Counted from the stretch's first letter, positions 1-9,797 are shown. The stretch: DNA of 64,000 bases from Geomonas anaerohicana (GCF_016458305.1 NZ_JAEMHL010000001.1:372001-436000); one strand, 5' to 3'. The notes: generated by a model from the letters alone, not told the origin. A program made the numbers and translations.

Positions 1-2151
1 AATTCCTACGACGGACCACCGGTCCCGCGGGAGGTGAGAACGACGGACGGTAAGGTGCTCTACTCCGGAGACGACGTCATCGCCGGGCAGCAGATCTTTC
101 AGAAGCTGGGGCTGATGCAGTACGGCACCATTTTCGGCCACGGCGCATACCTCGGTCCCGATTTCACTGCCCAATACCTGCACCTGGGTGGCGAGAAGGA
201 GGCGGGGTACTATGCAGCGCAAGGGCTGTCTGCTGCAGAGGCGGCAGCCAAGGTGCGCACCGAGCTGAAGGAAAACAGCTACGCCCCGGACGCGGGGCTG
301 CTCACCTTCACTCCTGCGCGGGCGCGCGCCCATACGGAACTCATCGACTACTACCGCGGCTGGTTCGGGCCGACCCAGGTGCAGCAGGGGTTGCAGCGCC
401 CCTACCTGAGCGACCCCGAGGAGATCAGGAAGCTCACCGCCTACTTCTCCTGGGCAGCCTGGGCAAGCACCGCACAGCGTCCCGGAACCGACCACTCCTA
501 CACAAATAACTGGCCACCCGATGAGCTGTCGGGCAACCGTCCCACCTCCGGCATCCTGGTGTGGAGCGTGCTGAGCCTGGTTGCGCTTCTCTGCGGCACC
601 GGCGCCATCCTGTTTGTCTTCGGCCGTTACGAATTCCTCGGCTGGCATACCGCCGAGGAGTACGCGGCCAAGATGGAGGCCCCGGAAAAGGTGGCGCTCA
701 CCCCATCGCAACGCACGGTGGCGTGGTACTTCCTGGTCGTGGCAGGGCTCTTTTTGCTGCAGGGGCTCCTGGGCGGGGTCAATGCCCACTACCACGTGGA
801 GCCCGCCGGCTTCTACGGCTTCTCAGTCGGGGACATCCTGCCGTACAACCTCTCCCGCATGTGGCACGTGCAGCTTGCCCTCTTCTTCGTCGCCTCCAGT
901 TTCCTCGCCATGGGGATCTTCCTGACCCCCATGATCGCTGGCAAGGAGCCGCCGCACCAGGAAAAGCTGGCACTGGTTCTCCTGGGCGCGCTGGTGGTCG
1001 TGGTGCTGGGGAGCCTGACCGGGGAGGCGATGAGCCTCAAGGGCATGCTGGCCACCGGCGGCCCGTGGTTCTGGGTCGGCTCGCAGGGGTGGGAATACCT
1101 CGACCTGGGACGGTTGTGGCAGATACTGCTGACGGTGGGGATGCTGATCTGGCTGGTGATCCTGGTGCGCGGCATGAGGGACAGGCTGCGTGGGGAGCAT
1201 CCCGGCAACATGCCCTGGCTCTTCGTCTACAGCGCCGTTTCCATTCCACTTTTCTATGCGGCCGGGATGCTCTACGGCAAGGCGTCCCACTTCAACCAGG
1301 TGGAGTTCTGGCGCTTCTGGGTGGTGCACCTCTGGGTAGAGGATTTCCTGGAGCTCTTCACCACCATCATGGTGGCCTACGTCTTCATGCTGCTCGGGGT
1401 GGTACGGGCGCGGGTCGCCACCACCATCATTTACCTGGATATCATCCTCTACTCGATAGGCGGCGTGCTGGGGACCATGCACCATCTCTACTTCAGCGGA
1501 CAGCCCGAGGTGCACATGGCGTTCGGTGCCTGTTTCTCAGCCCTGGAGGTGATTCCCCTCCTGCTGCTCACCTACGAGGCGTGGAAGTTCATGGGGCTGG
1601 GCGCCCCGGCGGGGAGTTCCATGCTCAGTACCGCCGCCGATATGTTCCCGCACAAGTGGGCGGTCATGTTCCTGATTGCGGTGGGATTCTGGAACTTCCT
1701 GGGCGCCGGGGTGTTCGGCTTCCTGATCAACCTCCCCATCGTGAGCTACTACGAGATCGGTACCCAGTGGACCGCCAACCACGGGCACGGCGCCATGATG
1801 GGTGTCTACGGCATGCTCTCGCTGGGCTTCTTCATGTTCGTCGCGCGCTACTTCGTCCCACTGGATCGTGCCAGCAACCGCGCCATGGCCATCGCCTTCT
1901 GGTGTACCAACCTGGGGCTTGCCTGCATGCTGTTCCTGAACCTCTTCCCGGTGGGTCTTTTGCAGCTGAAAAAGATCCTGACCACCTCGTACTGGCAGGG
2001 GCGGCAGCCGGAATTCTTCGCCGATCCCTTGGTGCGTTTCTTCGAGTGGATGCGTCTGCCGGGGGACATCCTGTTCATCATCGGGATACTGCCGGTGGTG
2101 TATCTCGCGGTGCGCATGTTCCTGAACCGCAACCGTCCCCGCGTCATCTAG
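1..2151 (+). CDS. norB: Quinol-dependent nitric oxide reductase (qNOR), 5'-truncated by the window
   Basis: Membrane enzyme that reduces 2 NO to N2O with electrons from quinol. The frame is open from base 1 with no stop. A GTG at 34 is in frame, but the residues before it already match the qNOR N-terminus, so the true start lies upstream. The visible 716 residues open with the fused, heme-free cytochrome-c-like region (DGKxLY, GQxxF and GPDFTA motifs). About a dozen hydrophobic segments follow. Candidate heme and FeB ligands are H289 (MWHVQ), H443 in a VVHLWVEDF segment, H494-H495 (MHHLY) and H594/H596 (NHGHG), counted from base 1. Glu residues follow H443, as in NOR active sites. No separate norC is visible, as expected for the single-subunit form. 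The likely role is NO detoxification or denitrification. A terminator follows. Confidence 0.93.
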   Translation, partial: NSYDGPPVPREVRTTDGKVLYSGDDVIAGQQIFQKLGLMQYGTIFGHGAYLGPDFTAQYLHLGGEKEAGYYAAQGLSAAEAAAKVRTELKENSYAPDAGLLTFTPARARAHTELIDYYRGWFGPTQVQQGLQRPYLSDPEEIRKLTAYFSWAAWASTAQRPGTDHSYTNNWPPDELSGNRPTSGILVWSVLSLVALLCGTGAILFVFGRYEFLGWHTAEEYAAKMEAPEKVALTPSQRTVAWYFLVVAGLFLLQGLLGGVNAHYHVEPAGFYGFSVGDILPYNLSRMWHVQLALFFVASSFLAMGIFLTPMIAGKEPPHQEKLALVLLGALVVVVLGSLTGEAMSLKGMLATGGPWFWVGSQGWEYLDLGRLWQILLTVGMLIWLVILVRGMRDRLRGEHPGNMPWLFVYSAVSIPLFYAAGMLYGKASHFNQVEFWRFWVVHLWVEDFLELFTTIMVAYVFMLLGVVRARVATTIIYLDIILYSIGGVLGTMHHLYFSGQPEVHMAFGACFSALEVIPLLLLTYEAWKFMGLGAPAGSSMLSTAADMFPHKWAVMFLIAVGFWNFLGAGVFGFLINLPIVSYYEIGTQWTANHGHGAMMGVYGMLSLGFFMFVARYFVPLDRASNRAMAIAFWCTNLGLACMLFLNLFPVGLLQLKKILTTSYWQGRQPEFFADPLVRFFEWMRLPGDILFIIGILPVVYLAVRMFLNRNRPRVI

Positions 2152-2244
2152 GCCGGGATGTTTCATCCGCCAGGCCTGGCCGCCACATTTTTCGGGGGCG
2201 GCAAATAGAGCAGTGGGACCGGCCTGCGCCGGGAGAATGGCATG

Positions 2245-2283
2245 AAAAGAGCGGCTCGATTTGGGATCGGGCCGCTCTTTTTG
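2245..2283. terminator. Bidirectional intrinsic terminator after the NO reductase
   Basis: An 11-bp stem (AAAAGAGCGGC pairing with GCCGCTCTTTT) encloses a loop of about 15 bases. A T run follows on the plus strand and an A run precedes it, so it can end both the NO reductase transcript and the converging exporter gene. Confidence 0.85.
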
Positions 2284-2324
2284 TGTTCGCGTGCTGCGGA
2301 AGGGGCGGCGCGGGCGTCGCGACG

Positions 2325-2951
2325 TTACCTGGCAAAGGCGAGGCTGCCGGCGATCGCCCACATGGTGCAGCCGACGAGGATGTCGAGCAAGCGCCACGCT
2401 ACCGGCCGCCGGAACAGCGGGGCCAGCACCCTGGCGCCGTAGCCGATGCCGTAGAACCAGGCACAGGAGGCGGACATCGCGCCCACGGCGAAGAGCAGGC
2501 GGGCGCCCCCGGAATAGCGCCCGGCCAGGCTGCCTAGCAGCACCACCGTGTCAAGGAAGGCATGCGGGTTGATGAGGCTGAGCATAACAGTGGTGAGCGC
2601 GACCTTGGCGAGTCCGTCGACGACGTCATCTCCCCCGCTTGTATCCAGAGCACCGGGTTTCAGCGCAGACATGAAGGCACGTACTCCGTAACAGAAAAGA
2701 AAGGCCACGCCGCCCCAGAGGGTGACCTGCATCAGCCGCGGCGAGGCGGTGACAATCGAGCTGAATCCCCCGGCGCCAAGCGCGATGAGCAGCGAATCGC
2801 ACAGAAAGCAGACCGTACAGACCGTGAAAACGTACTGTCGCTTGAGTCCCTGCCTGAGGACAAAGGCGTTCTGGCTGCCGATGGCGACGATGAGGCTCGC
2901 GCCGAGGCCGAAGCCGGTGAGCATGGGCGAAATGGTGCTTGTTGCTGACAT
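2325..2951 (-). CDS. LysE/ArgO-family amino acid exporter
   Basis: Inner-membrane exporter of 208 aa, the usual LysE size, with about six hydrophobic segments. The N-terminal GASLIVAIGSQNAFVLRQG region is the family signature (G-PQN-FV--QG), and a conserved INPHAFLD stretch lies mid-protein. The family exports lysine, arginine or related amino acids; the substrate cannot be told here. The frame extends upstream to 3086, but that part is Pro/Arg-rich and unlike the family. The ATG at 2951 is preferred because the hydrophobic core then begins at the usual place. An SD-like GGAG lies about 12 bases upstream, which is rather far. The gene is monocistronic and converges on the NO reductase. Confidence 0.85.
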   Translation of the reverse strand: MSATSTISPMLTGFGLGASLIVAIGSQNAFVLRQGLKRQYVFTVCTVCFLCDSLLIALGAGGFSSIVTASPRLMQVTLWGGVAFLFCYGVRAFMSALKPGALDTSGGDDVVDGLAKVALTTVMLSLINPHAFLDTVVLLGSLAGRYSGGARLLFAVGAMSASCAWFYGIGYGARVLAPLFRRPVAWRLLDILVGCTMWAIAGSLAFAR

Positions 2952-3275
2952 GGGGGGGCGGGGTCTCCAGGAGTGATAGTGCACCTGAATGGTCGAATGG
3001 GGCCGGGGCTTGGTTTCCCCGACAGTCAGGCTCCATCTTGTTATCAGGTGGGGCGGGATGGTAGCACGCTTTCGCTGCGGATGCACTTATTAGAATCTTT
3101 TTTGGCGAGTTTAATTTCCTCGTTCGTTGAGTTTGGGGGGGGCATGAATATACTTACCAACTGTTCCGGGACAAGGGCAAGATAAATTCAAAACGAAGGA
3201 GGTATTTCGCAGCAGCATCCAGAAATTACGACAGTATGAATGGCAGATAGCATTCAATCTGCCGAAGGAGGTTGC

Positions 3276-5525
3276 ATGAAAAACCTATTCAGCCTGTTGA
3301 TATTTTTGACTTCGCTGGTCGTTATTCAGTCGCCGGCCAGCGCCGGTCCGTACAAAATCGTCGATCTCGGTCCAATGACCACCCCGGTGCGCATCAACAA
3401 CAAGAGCGTGGTCGTCGGATACAAAACAACGTCAGACGGACATCACACCGCCTTTTACTATTCAAGAGGGATTACGAAAGATCTGGGGACGTTCAACGGG
3501 ACCGACAGCGAGGCCCTGGATGTGAACTCTTCGGGGCAGATCGTGGGAACGTTCAAGCAAAACGGAGCCAGAAGGGGCTTCAGACTAACAGGGTCAGGCT
3601 TCACCGACCTGTTCGCTACATCGGGCCTGACCCAGGCCGTGGGCGTGAATGACAGCGGAACAATCCTGGGTAGCGCCGGAGACTATCCGGTCCTCCTGCA
3701 GAACGGGGTCGTGAAGGACATCTCGGGCGGAGTAGGTTATCCGGGTCAGGCCCCGTATACGCCAACGGCACTGAACAACCTCGGTCAAGCCACGTTCTAT
3801 CAAAACATGTGCGCCGCCTGGGAATGCGAGGCAAGTTACCTCTACGCTAGCGGTACGTGGAAGGAACTTCCTTTTACGCCACTGGATCTCAACAACCGCA
3901 GTGAAATGATAGGCCACGTCTCCGAGGACATGAACGGGGTTATCTACAGAAACGGTATCGCCACGGTTATCGGCGCCGGGTGGGAGTATGCATATCCCGA
4001 CGCGTTGAACGACCTCGGTCAAGTCGTCGGCAGCGGGTATGAGGGGGGCGGCTACCACCAGGTCCCTTTCCTGTACCAGGGCGGTTCGATGGTGAATATC
4101 AACACCCTTTTGCCGGCGAGTTCGGGGTGGAGCCTTCAGGACGTGCCGGACTCTCAGCTTGACATCAACAACTACGGACAGATCGTCGGCCGAGGACGCC
4201 TGAACGGAGAGGTACGGGGCTTCCTCTTGAGCCCGACTTACTCCGTGAGCGGGACGGTGAGAAGCGGAAGCGCCACCGGCCCGGCCGTTCCCGGAGTAAC
4301 TGTCTCCATTGCCGGGTCGACCGCAGTCACCAGCAGTGCCGGAACCTTCTACGTATCGGGAATCCTTCCCGGCACCTACACGGTGACGATTTCCAAAACG
4401 GGGTACGTAACCAGGACGGCACAACTGGTGGTCGATAGGGATCTTACCGGCCTTGTTTTTTACTTCCCCAACGCCTTCTCCATAAGCGGCATCGTGCATG
4501 CGGGCAGCAGCACCGGACCGGTACTTCCCGGGGCGAGCGTTTCCATCGCGGGAAAGAGTGCGGTTACCAGCAGCACGGGCACCTTCAGCATAACCGGCAT
4601 CGTAGCAGGAACCTACACGCTGACCATTTCGAAAGTCGGATATGTGACGAAGACCTACACGGGTTACGTGGTTAACGGCAACAAGAGCGGACTGGTCTTC
4701 TACCTCACTCCCGCACCCACTTACTACATAAGCGGGACCGTGAGACAGGGGAGCACTACGGGACCTTTGCTTGCTGGAGCAACGGTGGCAATTGCCGGGA
4801 AGAGCGCGGTCACCGGCAGCACCGGAACGTTCAGCATCTCCGGCATACTGGCGGGAACCTACACGGTGACGATCACGAAAGCGGGATATGCCACAAGGAC
4901 CGTGACGGGATTTACGGTGAGCAGCAACAGGACGGGATTGGTATTCTACCTGGTGCCGTTGCCCACTTACACCGTTAGCGGCACGGTGCGCAGCGGCAGC
5001 AGCACGGGACCGATTCTCCCCGGAGCGACGGTCGCCGTGGCAGGAAAGAGCGCTGTAACCGGCAGCACCGGTACGTTCAGCATCTCGGGCATACTGGCGG
5101 GAACCTACACGGTGACGATTTCCAAAGCCGGTTATGCGACGAGGAGCATGACGGGCTTCGTGGTGAGCGGAAACAGGACAGGGCTCGTATTCTACCTGAC
5201 ACCGCTGCCGACCTATACCATCAGCGGCACGGTGCGCAGAGGGAGCGCGACGGGAACGGTGCTTCCCGGAGCAACGGTGTCCATCGCCGGCAAGAGCGCC
5301 ATTACCGGGACAGCAGGCACGTTCAGCATTTCCGGCATCCTTGCAGGAACCTATACCCTCACCATCTCCAAAACGGGCTATGTGACAAAAACCTACACAG
5401 GGTACGTGATAAGCAGCAACAGGACCGGCCTTGTGTTCTATCTTGTGCCCGCGACCTCCGCCTCAGTGACGCGTCCGGCCCCCAGAGCCGCGTTATCTGC
5501 ACCGGAGTACAAGCTGAGATGTTAG
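3276..5525 (+). CDS. Secreted HAF-repeat protein with five tandem carboxypeptidase-regulatory-like domains
   Basis: Predicted extracellular or surface protein of 749 aa. The ATG at 3276 has an AAGGAGG 5 bases upstream and is followed by a clear signal peptide (cleavage near ASA-G at about residue 24). In-frame codons upstream to 3240 lack an SD. Residues about 25-320 hold repeated 'LN..GQ.VG' and 'DLG' motifs typical of HAF-type extracellular repeats, probably a beta-propeller. From residue 321 come five copies of a module of about 82 aa (SGTV.-GS-TGP-LPG, SIAGKSAVT, GTFSISGILAGTYT, GLVFYL) that resembles carboxypeptidase regulatory or transthyretin-like folds. There is no LPXTG or PEP-CTERM tail. 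The function is unknown; binding or adhesion is a guess. The gene stands alone and is followed by a strong terminator. Confidence 0.85.
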   Translation: MKNLFSLLIFLTSLVVIQSPASAGPYKIVDLGPMTTPVRINNKSVVVGYKTTSDGHHTAFYYSRGITKDLGTFNGTDSEALDVNSSGQIVGTFKQNGARRGFRLTGSGFTDLFATSGLTQAVGVNDSGTILGSAGDYPVLLQNGVVKDISGGVGYPGQAPYTPTALNNLGQATFYQNMCAAWECEASYLYASGTWKELPFTPLDLNNRSEMIGHVSEDMNGVIYRNGIATVIGAGWEYAYPDALNDLGQVVGSGYEGGGYHQVPFLYQGGSMVNINTLLPASSGWSLQDVPDSQLDINNYGQIVGRGRLNGEVRGFLLSPTYSVSGTVRSGSATGPAVPGVTVSIAGSTAVTSSAGTFYVSGILPGTYTVTISKTGYVTRTAQLVVDRDLTGLVFYFPNAFSISGIVHAGSSTGPVLPGASVSIAGKSAVTSSTGTFSITGIVAGTYTLTISKVGYVTKTYTGYVVNGNKSGLVFYLTPAPTYYISGTVRQGSTTGPLLAGATVAIAGKSAVTGSTGTFSISGILAGTYTVTITKAGYATRTVTGFTVSSNRTGLVFYLVPLPTYTVSGTVRSGSSTGPILPGATVAVAGKSAVTGSTGTFSISGILAGTYTVTISKAGYATRSMTGFVVSGNRTGLVFYLTPLPTYTISGTVRRGSATGTVLPGATVSIAGKSAITGTAGTFSISGILAGTYTLTISKTGYVTKTYTGYVISSNRTGLVFYLVPATSASVTRPAPRAALSAPEYKLRC
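4236..5456 (+). repeat. Five tandem coding repeats, 237-246 bp
   Basis: Units start at 4236, 4473, 4719, 4965 and 5211. The last four are spaced exactly 246 bp apart. Each encodes one carboxypeptidase-regulatory-like domain. Units 3, 4 and 5 are the most alike at the DNA level, for example in the stretches encoding FSISGILAGTYT, which suggests recent duplication or gene conversion. Confidence 0.9.
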
Positions 5526-5541
5526 GGCGTGCGTGAGTTGC

Positions 5542-5579
5542 AAAAAAGGCCCTCGGCGAACATGCCGAGGGCCTTTTTT
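5542..5579. terminator. Perfect bidirectional terminator between convergent genes
   Basis: A perfect 16-bp stem (5542-5557 with 5564-5579) begins with six A and ends with six T around a GAACAT loop. It serves the repeat protein on the plus strand and the hybrid kinase on the minus strand. Confidence 0.93.
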
Positions 5580-5640
5580 GATGCAAGGAGGGAAAGGTTA
5601 CGGCCGGAACGGCACGGTACGAGCCGCAGCAGCGGACTCA

Positions 5641-8600
5641 TTACGCTCCGGCCGATTCCGATTCGCCCTCGGTGCTGTACTGCTCCAGTACTTCCCGCAG
5701 CGCCTTGAAGTCCACCGGCTTGGTGATCACCTGGGTCACCCCGCCCGCCAGGAAGCGCTCCTGGGCCTCACCCATGACGTGAGCGGTGAGGGCGAAGACC
5801 GGGACCTCGCGGTTGGGGTTGTCCTGCGGCAGCTGCCGGATGGCCTGCGTGGCGCTCAGCCCGTCGATATCGGGCATGGAGATATCCATCAGGATGACGT
5901 CGAACTCTTCCTCGGCGACGCGCGACAGGGCCTGGCGCCCGTTGGCCACCACCGTGGGATGGTGCCCCGACCGCTTCAGCATCTGCGTCAAAAGCTCGCG
6001 GCTTACCGCGTCATCCTCCGCCAGCAGGATTTTGAGGGCGTTGTCGCGCGCCGGGGGGGCGTCGGTGCCTTGTTGCTCCGTTGCCTCGCCATTGGCGCTC
6101 GCGGCAATCCGGCACACCACCGTGAAGTGGAATACTGCCCCGCGCTCAGGCTTGCTGGCCAGCCAGATGGTCCCCCCCATCAGTTCCACCAGCTGCTTGC
6201 AGATGGCGAGCCCGAGGCCGGTGCCGCCGAACTTGCGGGTGATGGAATCGTCCGCCTGGGTGAATGGTTCGAAGAGGTGCTGCGCCATCGATGGCTCCAG
6301 TCCGATCCCGGTATCGGCGATGATGAAGTGGAGCCTCAGCTGCCTCGGCCCGGCCGGGGAAGTCTCCACCTGCAGGGAGATGACCCCTTGCTCGGTGAAC
6401 TTGATGGCGTTGGACAAAAGGTTGGAGAGCACCTGTTTCAGTCGCAGCGGGTCCCCGATCAGTCCCAACTGCAGTGCGTCCAGCGGCGTGCAATCCAGTT
6501 TCAGTCCCTTGGCCAGCAGTCGTGGCGTGTGCACGCGCAGCGTCTCGTCCATCACCTCGCTCAGCATGAAACGCTCGCTGTTGATGCCGATCTTGCCCGC
6601 CTCGATCTTGGAGAAATCGAGGATGTCGTCGATGATGGCCAAGAGGTTGCCGGTCGCCTGCTGCATGGTTTTCAGGAAATCGCGCTGCTCGGGGGTGAGG
6701 GAGGTCATCTCCAGGAGCTGCACCACGCCCAGGATGCCATTGATGGGTGTCCGGATCTCGTGACTCATGTTGGCGAGGAAGAGGCTCTTGGCCACGTTGG
6801 CCTTGTCCGCTGCCTCCTTGGCCAAGCGCAGTTCCTGGGTGCGCTCGTCCACCTTGCGCTCCAGTTCGCGGTTCGATACGTGGGCCGCCTGCTCTGCGCG
6901 CTTGAGGGCCGTGATGTCGGTGAAGGTGAGCACCACCCCGTCCACCGACCCCGACTCGGTCCGGAATGGGAAGATGCGGTTCAAAAACCACAGCCCGTCG
7001 CTGGTGCAGTCTTCTTTTTCTATGTGCTGCCCGGTCCTGAGCACGGTCTTCGCGTCTTCCAGCATCGACTGCAGATCAGTGAGATGGTAGGCGATGTGGT
7101 CGATGGGGCGGCCGACGTCCTGCGGCAGCAGCTTGAAGATCCGCTCCAGGGACGAGTTGTACTTGCGGATGCGCAGGTTCTGGTCCAGGAACACCAGCCC
7201 GACCTCCAGGCTGGAGAGCAGGTTGTCGTGGTCCCGGTTGAGCTGCAGCAGTTCCTTGTTCTTCAGTTCGAACTCCGAGTTGACCGTGTACAGTTCCTCG
7301 TTGACCGAGTGCAGTTCCTCGTTGGTGCTCTGCAACTCCTCGTTGCTGGCCAGCAGCTCCTCGTTGGTCGCCTGGAGCTCTTCGTTCGAGGTCTGCAGCT
7401 CCTCGATGGTGGTGCTGAGGCTCTCCTTGACCGCCTGCAGTTCCCCTTCCAGTTCCAGCATGCGTTGCTTCACGTGTTCGGAGGCCAGTTCCGCGGTGCC
7501 ACTTGCCGGATCCTCTTCCTGCATCGGTTCCGGCGCTACGCGCGAAGGGGTGAAAGAGATGAAAAAGTGCGTCACCTGCGCCTTCCGATCCGGCAGGAGG
7601 CGCACCAGCAAATCGAAGCGCTTCTTCGCGTCGCCGACCTGCATCACGATCTTTTTCATGATGATGTCGGTCTTGGCTTTCTCCGCCCTATGGAAAGCGG
7701 TGCTCAAAGGGATTCTCAGCGCATCGTCGATCAGGCCCAGGATGTCGTTCTCGTAGCGCCCGGTCGGGAGCTTGAGGAAAGACGAGGCGTCCCCGAAGTG
7801 ATGCAGGATCTGGCGCTTCTCGTTGACCAGGACGCCACACGGCATGTACTGGCCCAGCAGGAGATCGTAGTCGTTGAGCAGTTGGCGGTCCATGCTGATC
7901 GAGGCCCGCTCGATGCGCTGCAGGGCGGGCAGGGATGACCGCGCCGGAACATTGCTGATACCGAGGTCGGCGGCGAACCTGAGGTCGCAGGTCTTGCGGA
8001 AAAGCTTGGATGGACTGTCCACTGTCTCCAGTCCCGGCGAGCGTTTGCCGATTCCCTCGCTGCTGCCGAGGAACAGGAACCCTTTGTTGCGCAGCGAGAA
8101 GCTGAACAGCGCCAGCACTTTTTCCTGGGCGGTGGGATCGAGGTAGATGAGCAGGTTCCGGCAGCAGATCAGGTCCATCCTGGTGAAGGGAGGATCGCTG
8201 ATCAGGTTGTGGGTGGCAAAGACGATCATCTTGCGCAGGGCGGGGCTCATGTAGTAGTGGTTCCCCTCCTGGTGGCAGAAGTGGAGCAGGCGCTCCTTGG
8301 ACATGTTTCTCAGCCGCTGCGCCTCGAACTTGCCCTGCGAGGCGGTCTCGATCGACTTCCTGTGCGCGTCGGTGGCGAAGATGGTGATCTTCCCGGTGAA
8401 CCCCAGCTCGCGCGCCTTCTCCGTAAAGAGGATGGCGAGGGTGTAGGCCTCTTCGCCGGTGGCGCATCCCGCCGACCAGATCCTCACCTCGTCGTGATCC
8501 TTACGCCCCCGCAGTATCTCCGGTATGACGATCTCCTCCAGGACCTTGAAGGCCTTGGGATCGCGGAAGAATTCGGTAACGCCGATGAGCAGGTCGCGGT

Positions 8601-9438
8601 ACAGGGCATCCAGCTCCTCGGGGTCCCGGGCCAAGAGGGCCGCATAGGCTGTCGATTCCCCGACATGGCAGAACTCCATCCTCCTCTGGATACGGCGCGT
8701 TATGGTGGGCGGTTTGTATTTGGAGAAGTCGATATTGTACTGGCTTCTCAAAAGCGCGAAGATCTGCTGGTATTCGCCGTGGTACTGGTCATCGGCCAGG
8801 TAGCCGTACAACGCCTGACGCCGCTCCTCGGGCGGGGTGCGGGCGTAGCGCACGATGGCTGCCGGCATTTCCTCGGGATCGAGCATCAGGTCGCAAAATC
8901 CGGTGGCGATGGCGCTGCGGGGCATGCCGTCGAACTGCGCCGAGTCCACCGTCTGCACCAGCACCAGCCCGCCGGCATCGTGGATGTCCCGGACGCCGCG
9001 CGAACCATCGGTGCCGGTGCCGGAGAGGATCACGGCAATGGCCTGCGGTCCGGCATCTTCGGCGAGCGAGCGCAGGAAGACATCGATGGGGAGCTCGGAG
9101 TGCTGCGACGGCAGAAGCTCAGTGAGGTAGAGCTTGCCCTTGGAGACGGTCATGTGGGTTTTGGAGGGTATCAGGTAGATGGAGTTGCTACGCAGGGTGA
9201 TGCCGTTGGTAACGCGGTGGATGGACATCTTGGTGTGTCGGGCCAGCAGATCGTCCATCAGGCTCTTGAAGTCGGGAGAGAGATGTTGAATCACGACGAA
9301 AGCCATGCCGCTGTTGGTGGGCATGGTGTCGAAGAATTTTTCCAGGGCCGCGAGGCCGCCGGCCGATGCCCCGAGGCCGACCACGAAGGAAGGCTTTGCC
9401 TTGCCGGCGGCGGCCCTGCTGTTGGTTGATTTTTTCAT
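5641..9438 (-). CDS. CheB-CheR-PAS-histidine kinase-receiver hybrid
   Basis: Signal-transduction protein of 1265 aa. The domain order is CheB methylesterase (1-190; catalytic S25, H52, D144), CheR methyltransferase (about 215-465, with the SAM-binding AGCATGEEAYTLA), and a degenerate PAS-like region. A coiled coil of repeated NEEL heptads follows (about 656-733), then PAS (735-840), HisKA (NMSHEIRTP near 894), HATPase (FGGTGLGLAI near 1071) and a receiver (MDISMPD, phospho-Asp near 1184). There is no N-terminal receiver on CheB. The ATG at 9438 has GGAGGG 8 bases upstream; the frame extends to 9531 without a better site. No transmembrane segment is seen, so it is probably cytoplasmic. No cheA, cheW or receptor gene adjoins it. 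The family acts in non-motility signalling; its input and partner are unknown. Confidence 0.9.
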   Translation of the reverse strand: MKKSTNSRAAAGKAKPSFVVGLGASAGGLAALEKFFDTMPTNSGMAFVVIQHLSPDFKSLMDDLLARHTKMSIHRVTNGITLRSNSIYLIPSKTHMTVSKGKLYLTELLPSQHSELPIDVFLRSLAEDAGPQAIAVILSGTGTDGSRGVRDIHDAGGLVLVQTVDSAQFDGMPRSAIATGFCDLMLDPEEMPAAIVRYARTPPEERRQALYGYLADDQYHGEYQQIFALLRSQYNIDFSKYKPPTITRRIQRRMEFCHVGESTAYAALLARDPEELDALYRDLLIGVTEFFRDPKAFKVLEEIVIPEILRGRKDHDEVRIWSAGCATGEEAYTLAILFTEKARELGFTGKITIFATDAHRKSIETASQGKFEAQRLRNMSKERLLHFCHQEGNHYYMSPALRKMIVFATHNLISDPPFTRMDLICCRNLLIYLDPTAQEKVLALFSFSLRNKGFLFLGSSEGIGKRSPGLETVDSPSKLFRKTCDLRFAADLGISNVPARSSLPALQRIERASISMDRQLLNDYDLLLGQYMPCGVLVNEKRQILHHFGDASSFLKLPTGRYENDILGLIDDALRIPLSTAFHRAEKAKTDIIMKKIVMQVGDAKKRFDLLVRLLPDRKAQVTHFFISFTPSRVAPEPMQEEDPASGTAELASEHVKQRMLELEGELQAVKESLSTTIEELQTSNEELQATNEELLASNEELQSTNEELHSVNEELYTVNSEFELKNKELLQLNRDHDNLLSSLEVGLVFLDQNLRIRKYNSSLERIFKLLPQDVGRPIDHIAYHLTDLQSMLEDAKTVLRTGQHIEKEDCTSDGLWFLNRIFPFRTESGSVDGVVLTFTDITALKRAEQAAHVSNRELERKVDERTQELRLAKEAADKANVAKSLFLANMSHEIRTPINGILGVVQLLEMTSLTPEQRDFLKTMQQATGNLLAIIDDILDFSKIEAGKIGINSERFMLSEVMDETLRVHTPRLLAKGLKLDCTPLDALQLGLIGDPLRLKQVLSNLLSNAIKFTEQGVISLQVETSPAGPRQLRLHFIIADTGIGLEPSMAQHLFEPFTQADDSITRKFGGTGLGLAICKQLVELMGGTIWLASKPERGAVFHFTVVCRIAASANGEATEQQGTDAPPARDNALKILLAEDDAVSRELLTQMLKRSGHHPTVVANGRQALSRVAEEEFDVILMDISMPDIDGLSATQAIRQLPQDNPNREVPVFALTAHVMGEAQERFLAGGVTQVITKPVDFKALREVLEQYSTEGESESAGA

Positions 9439-9757
9439 GGCCGTACCCTCCACTACTGAAAAATCAGGCAAAGCCCTTAAAGGACAATGAGATTCTGAGA
9501 TTGGATCTAGTAGCCGAAAGCCCATGATCAAGGTGCTGCACCTTGAGATCGTTCTCCTATTGCAAGAGTTGCCAAGAAGACCTTTTTTATCTCATTAGAG
9601 CTCCGATGGCATCGATTGTCAACGGCACCAGTGTCAGAAAAAACGTACGGGGATGTTCCATCTCTCCAGTGGTCTGGGCAGCATCACTGCCGGAGCCGCG
9701 GAATGTGGTGGGGGGCTGGTACTGCGGAAACGCAGGCTAGGAGGACGAGCCGCAACG
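9439..9757. other. Intergenic stretch upstream of the hybrid kinase
   Basis: 319 bases between the kinase start and the tRNA terminator. Only the kinase SD (GGAGGG just upstream of the ATG) is evident. I see no convincing promoter, ORF or RNA structure. Confidence 0.5.
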
Positions 9758-9790
9758 AAAAAGGCCCTTGGATTTCTCCAAGGGCCTTTT
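9758..9790 (-). terminator. Intrinsic terminator of tRNA-Pro
   Basis: On the minus strand, AAAAGGCCCTTGGA pairs with TCCAAGGGCCTTTTT around a short GAAA-like loop. It starts 8 bases after the encoded CCA end. Confidence 0.88.
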
Positions 9791-9797
9791 CAATAAA

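Noticed and set aside
34..2151. GTG at 34 as the true start of the NO reductase
   Set aside because: The frame is open from base 1 and the upstream residues (SYDGPPVPREV) match the qNOR N-terminal domain, so the gene starts outside the window.
3087..3275. Coding extension upstream of the HAF-repeat protein
   Set aside because: Frames here are short and lack SD sites. The ATG at 3276 has a strong SD and begins a signal peptide.
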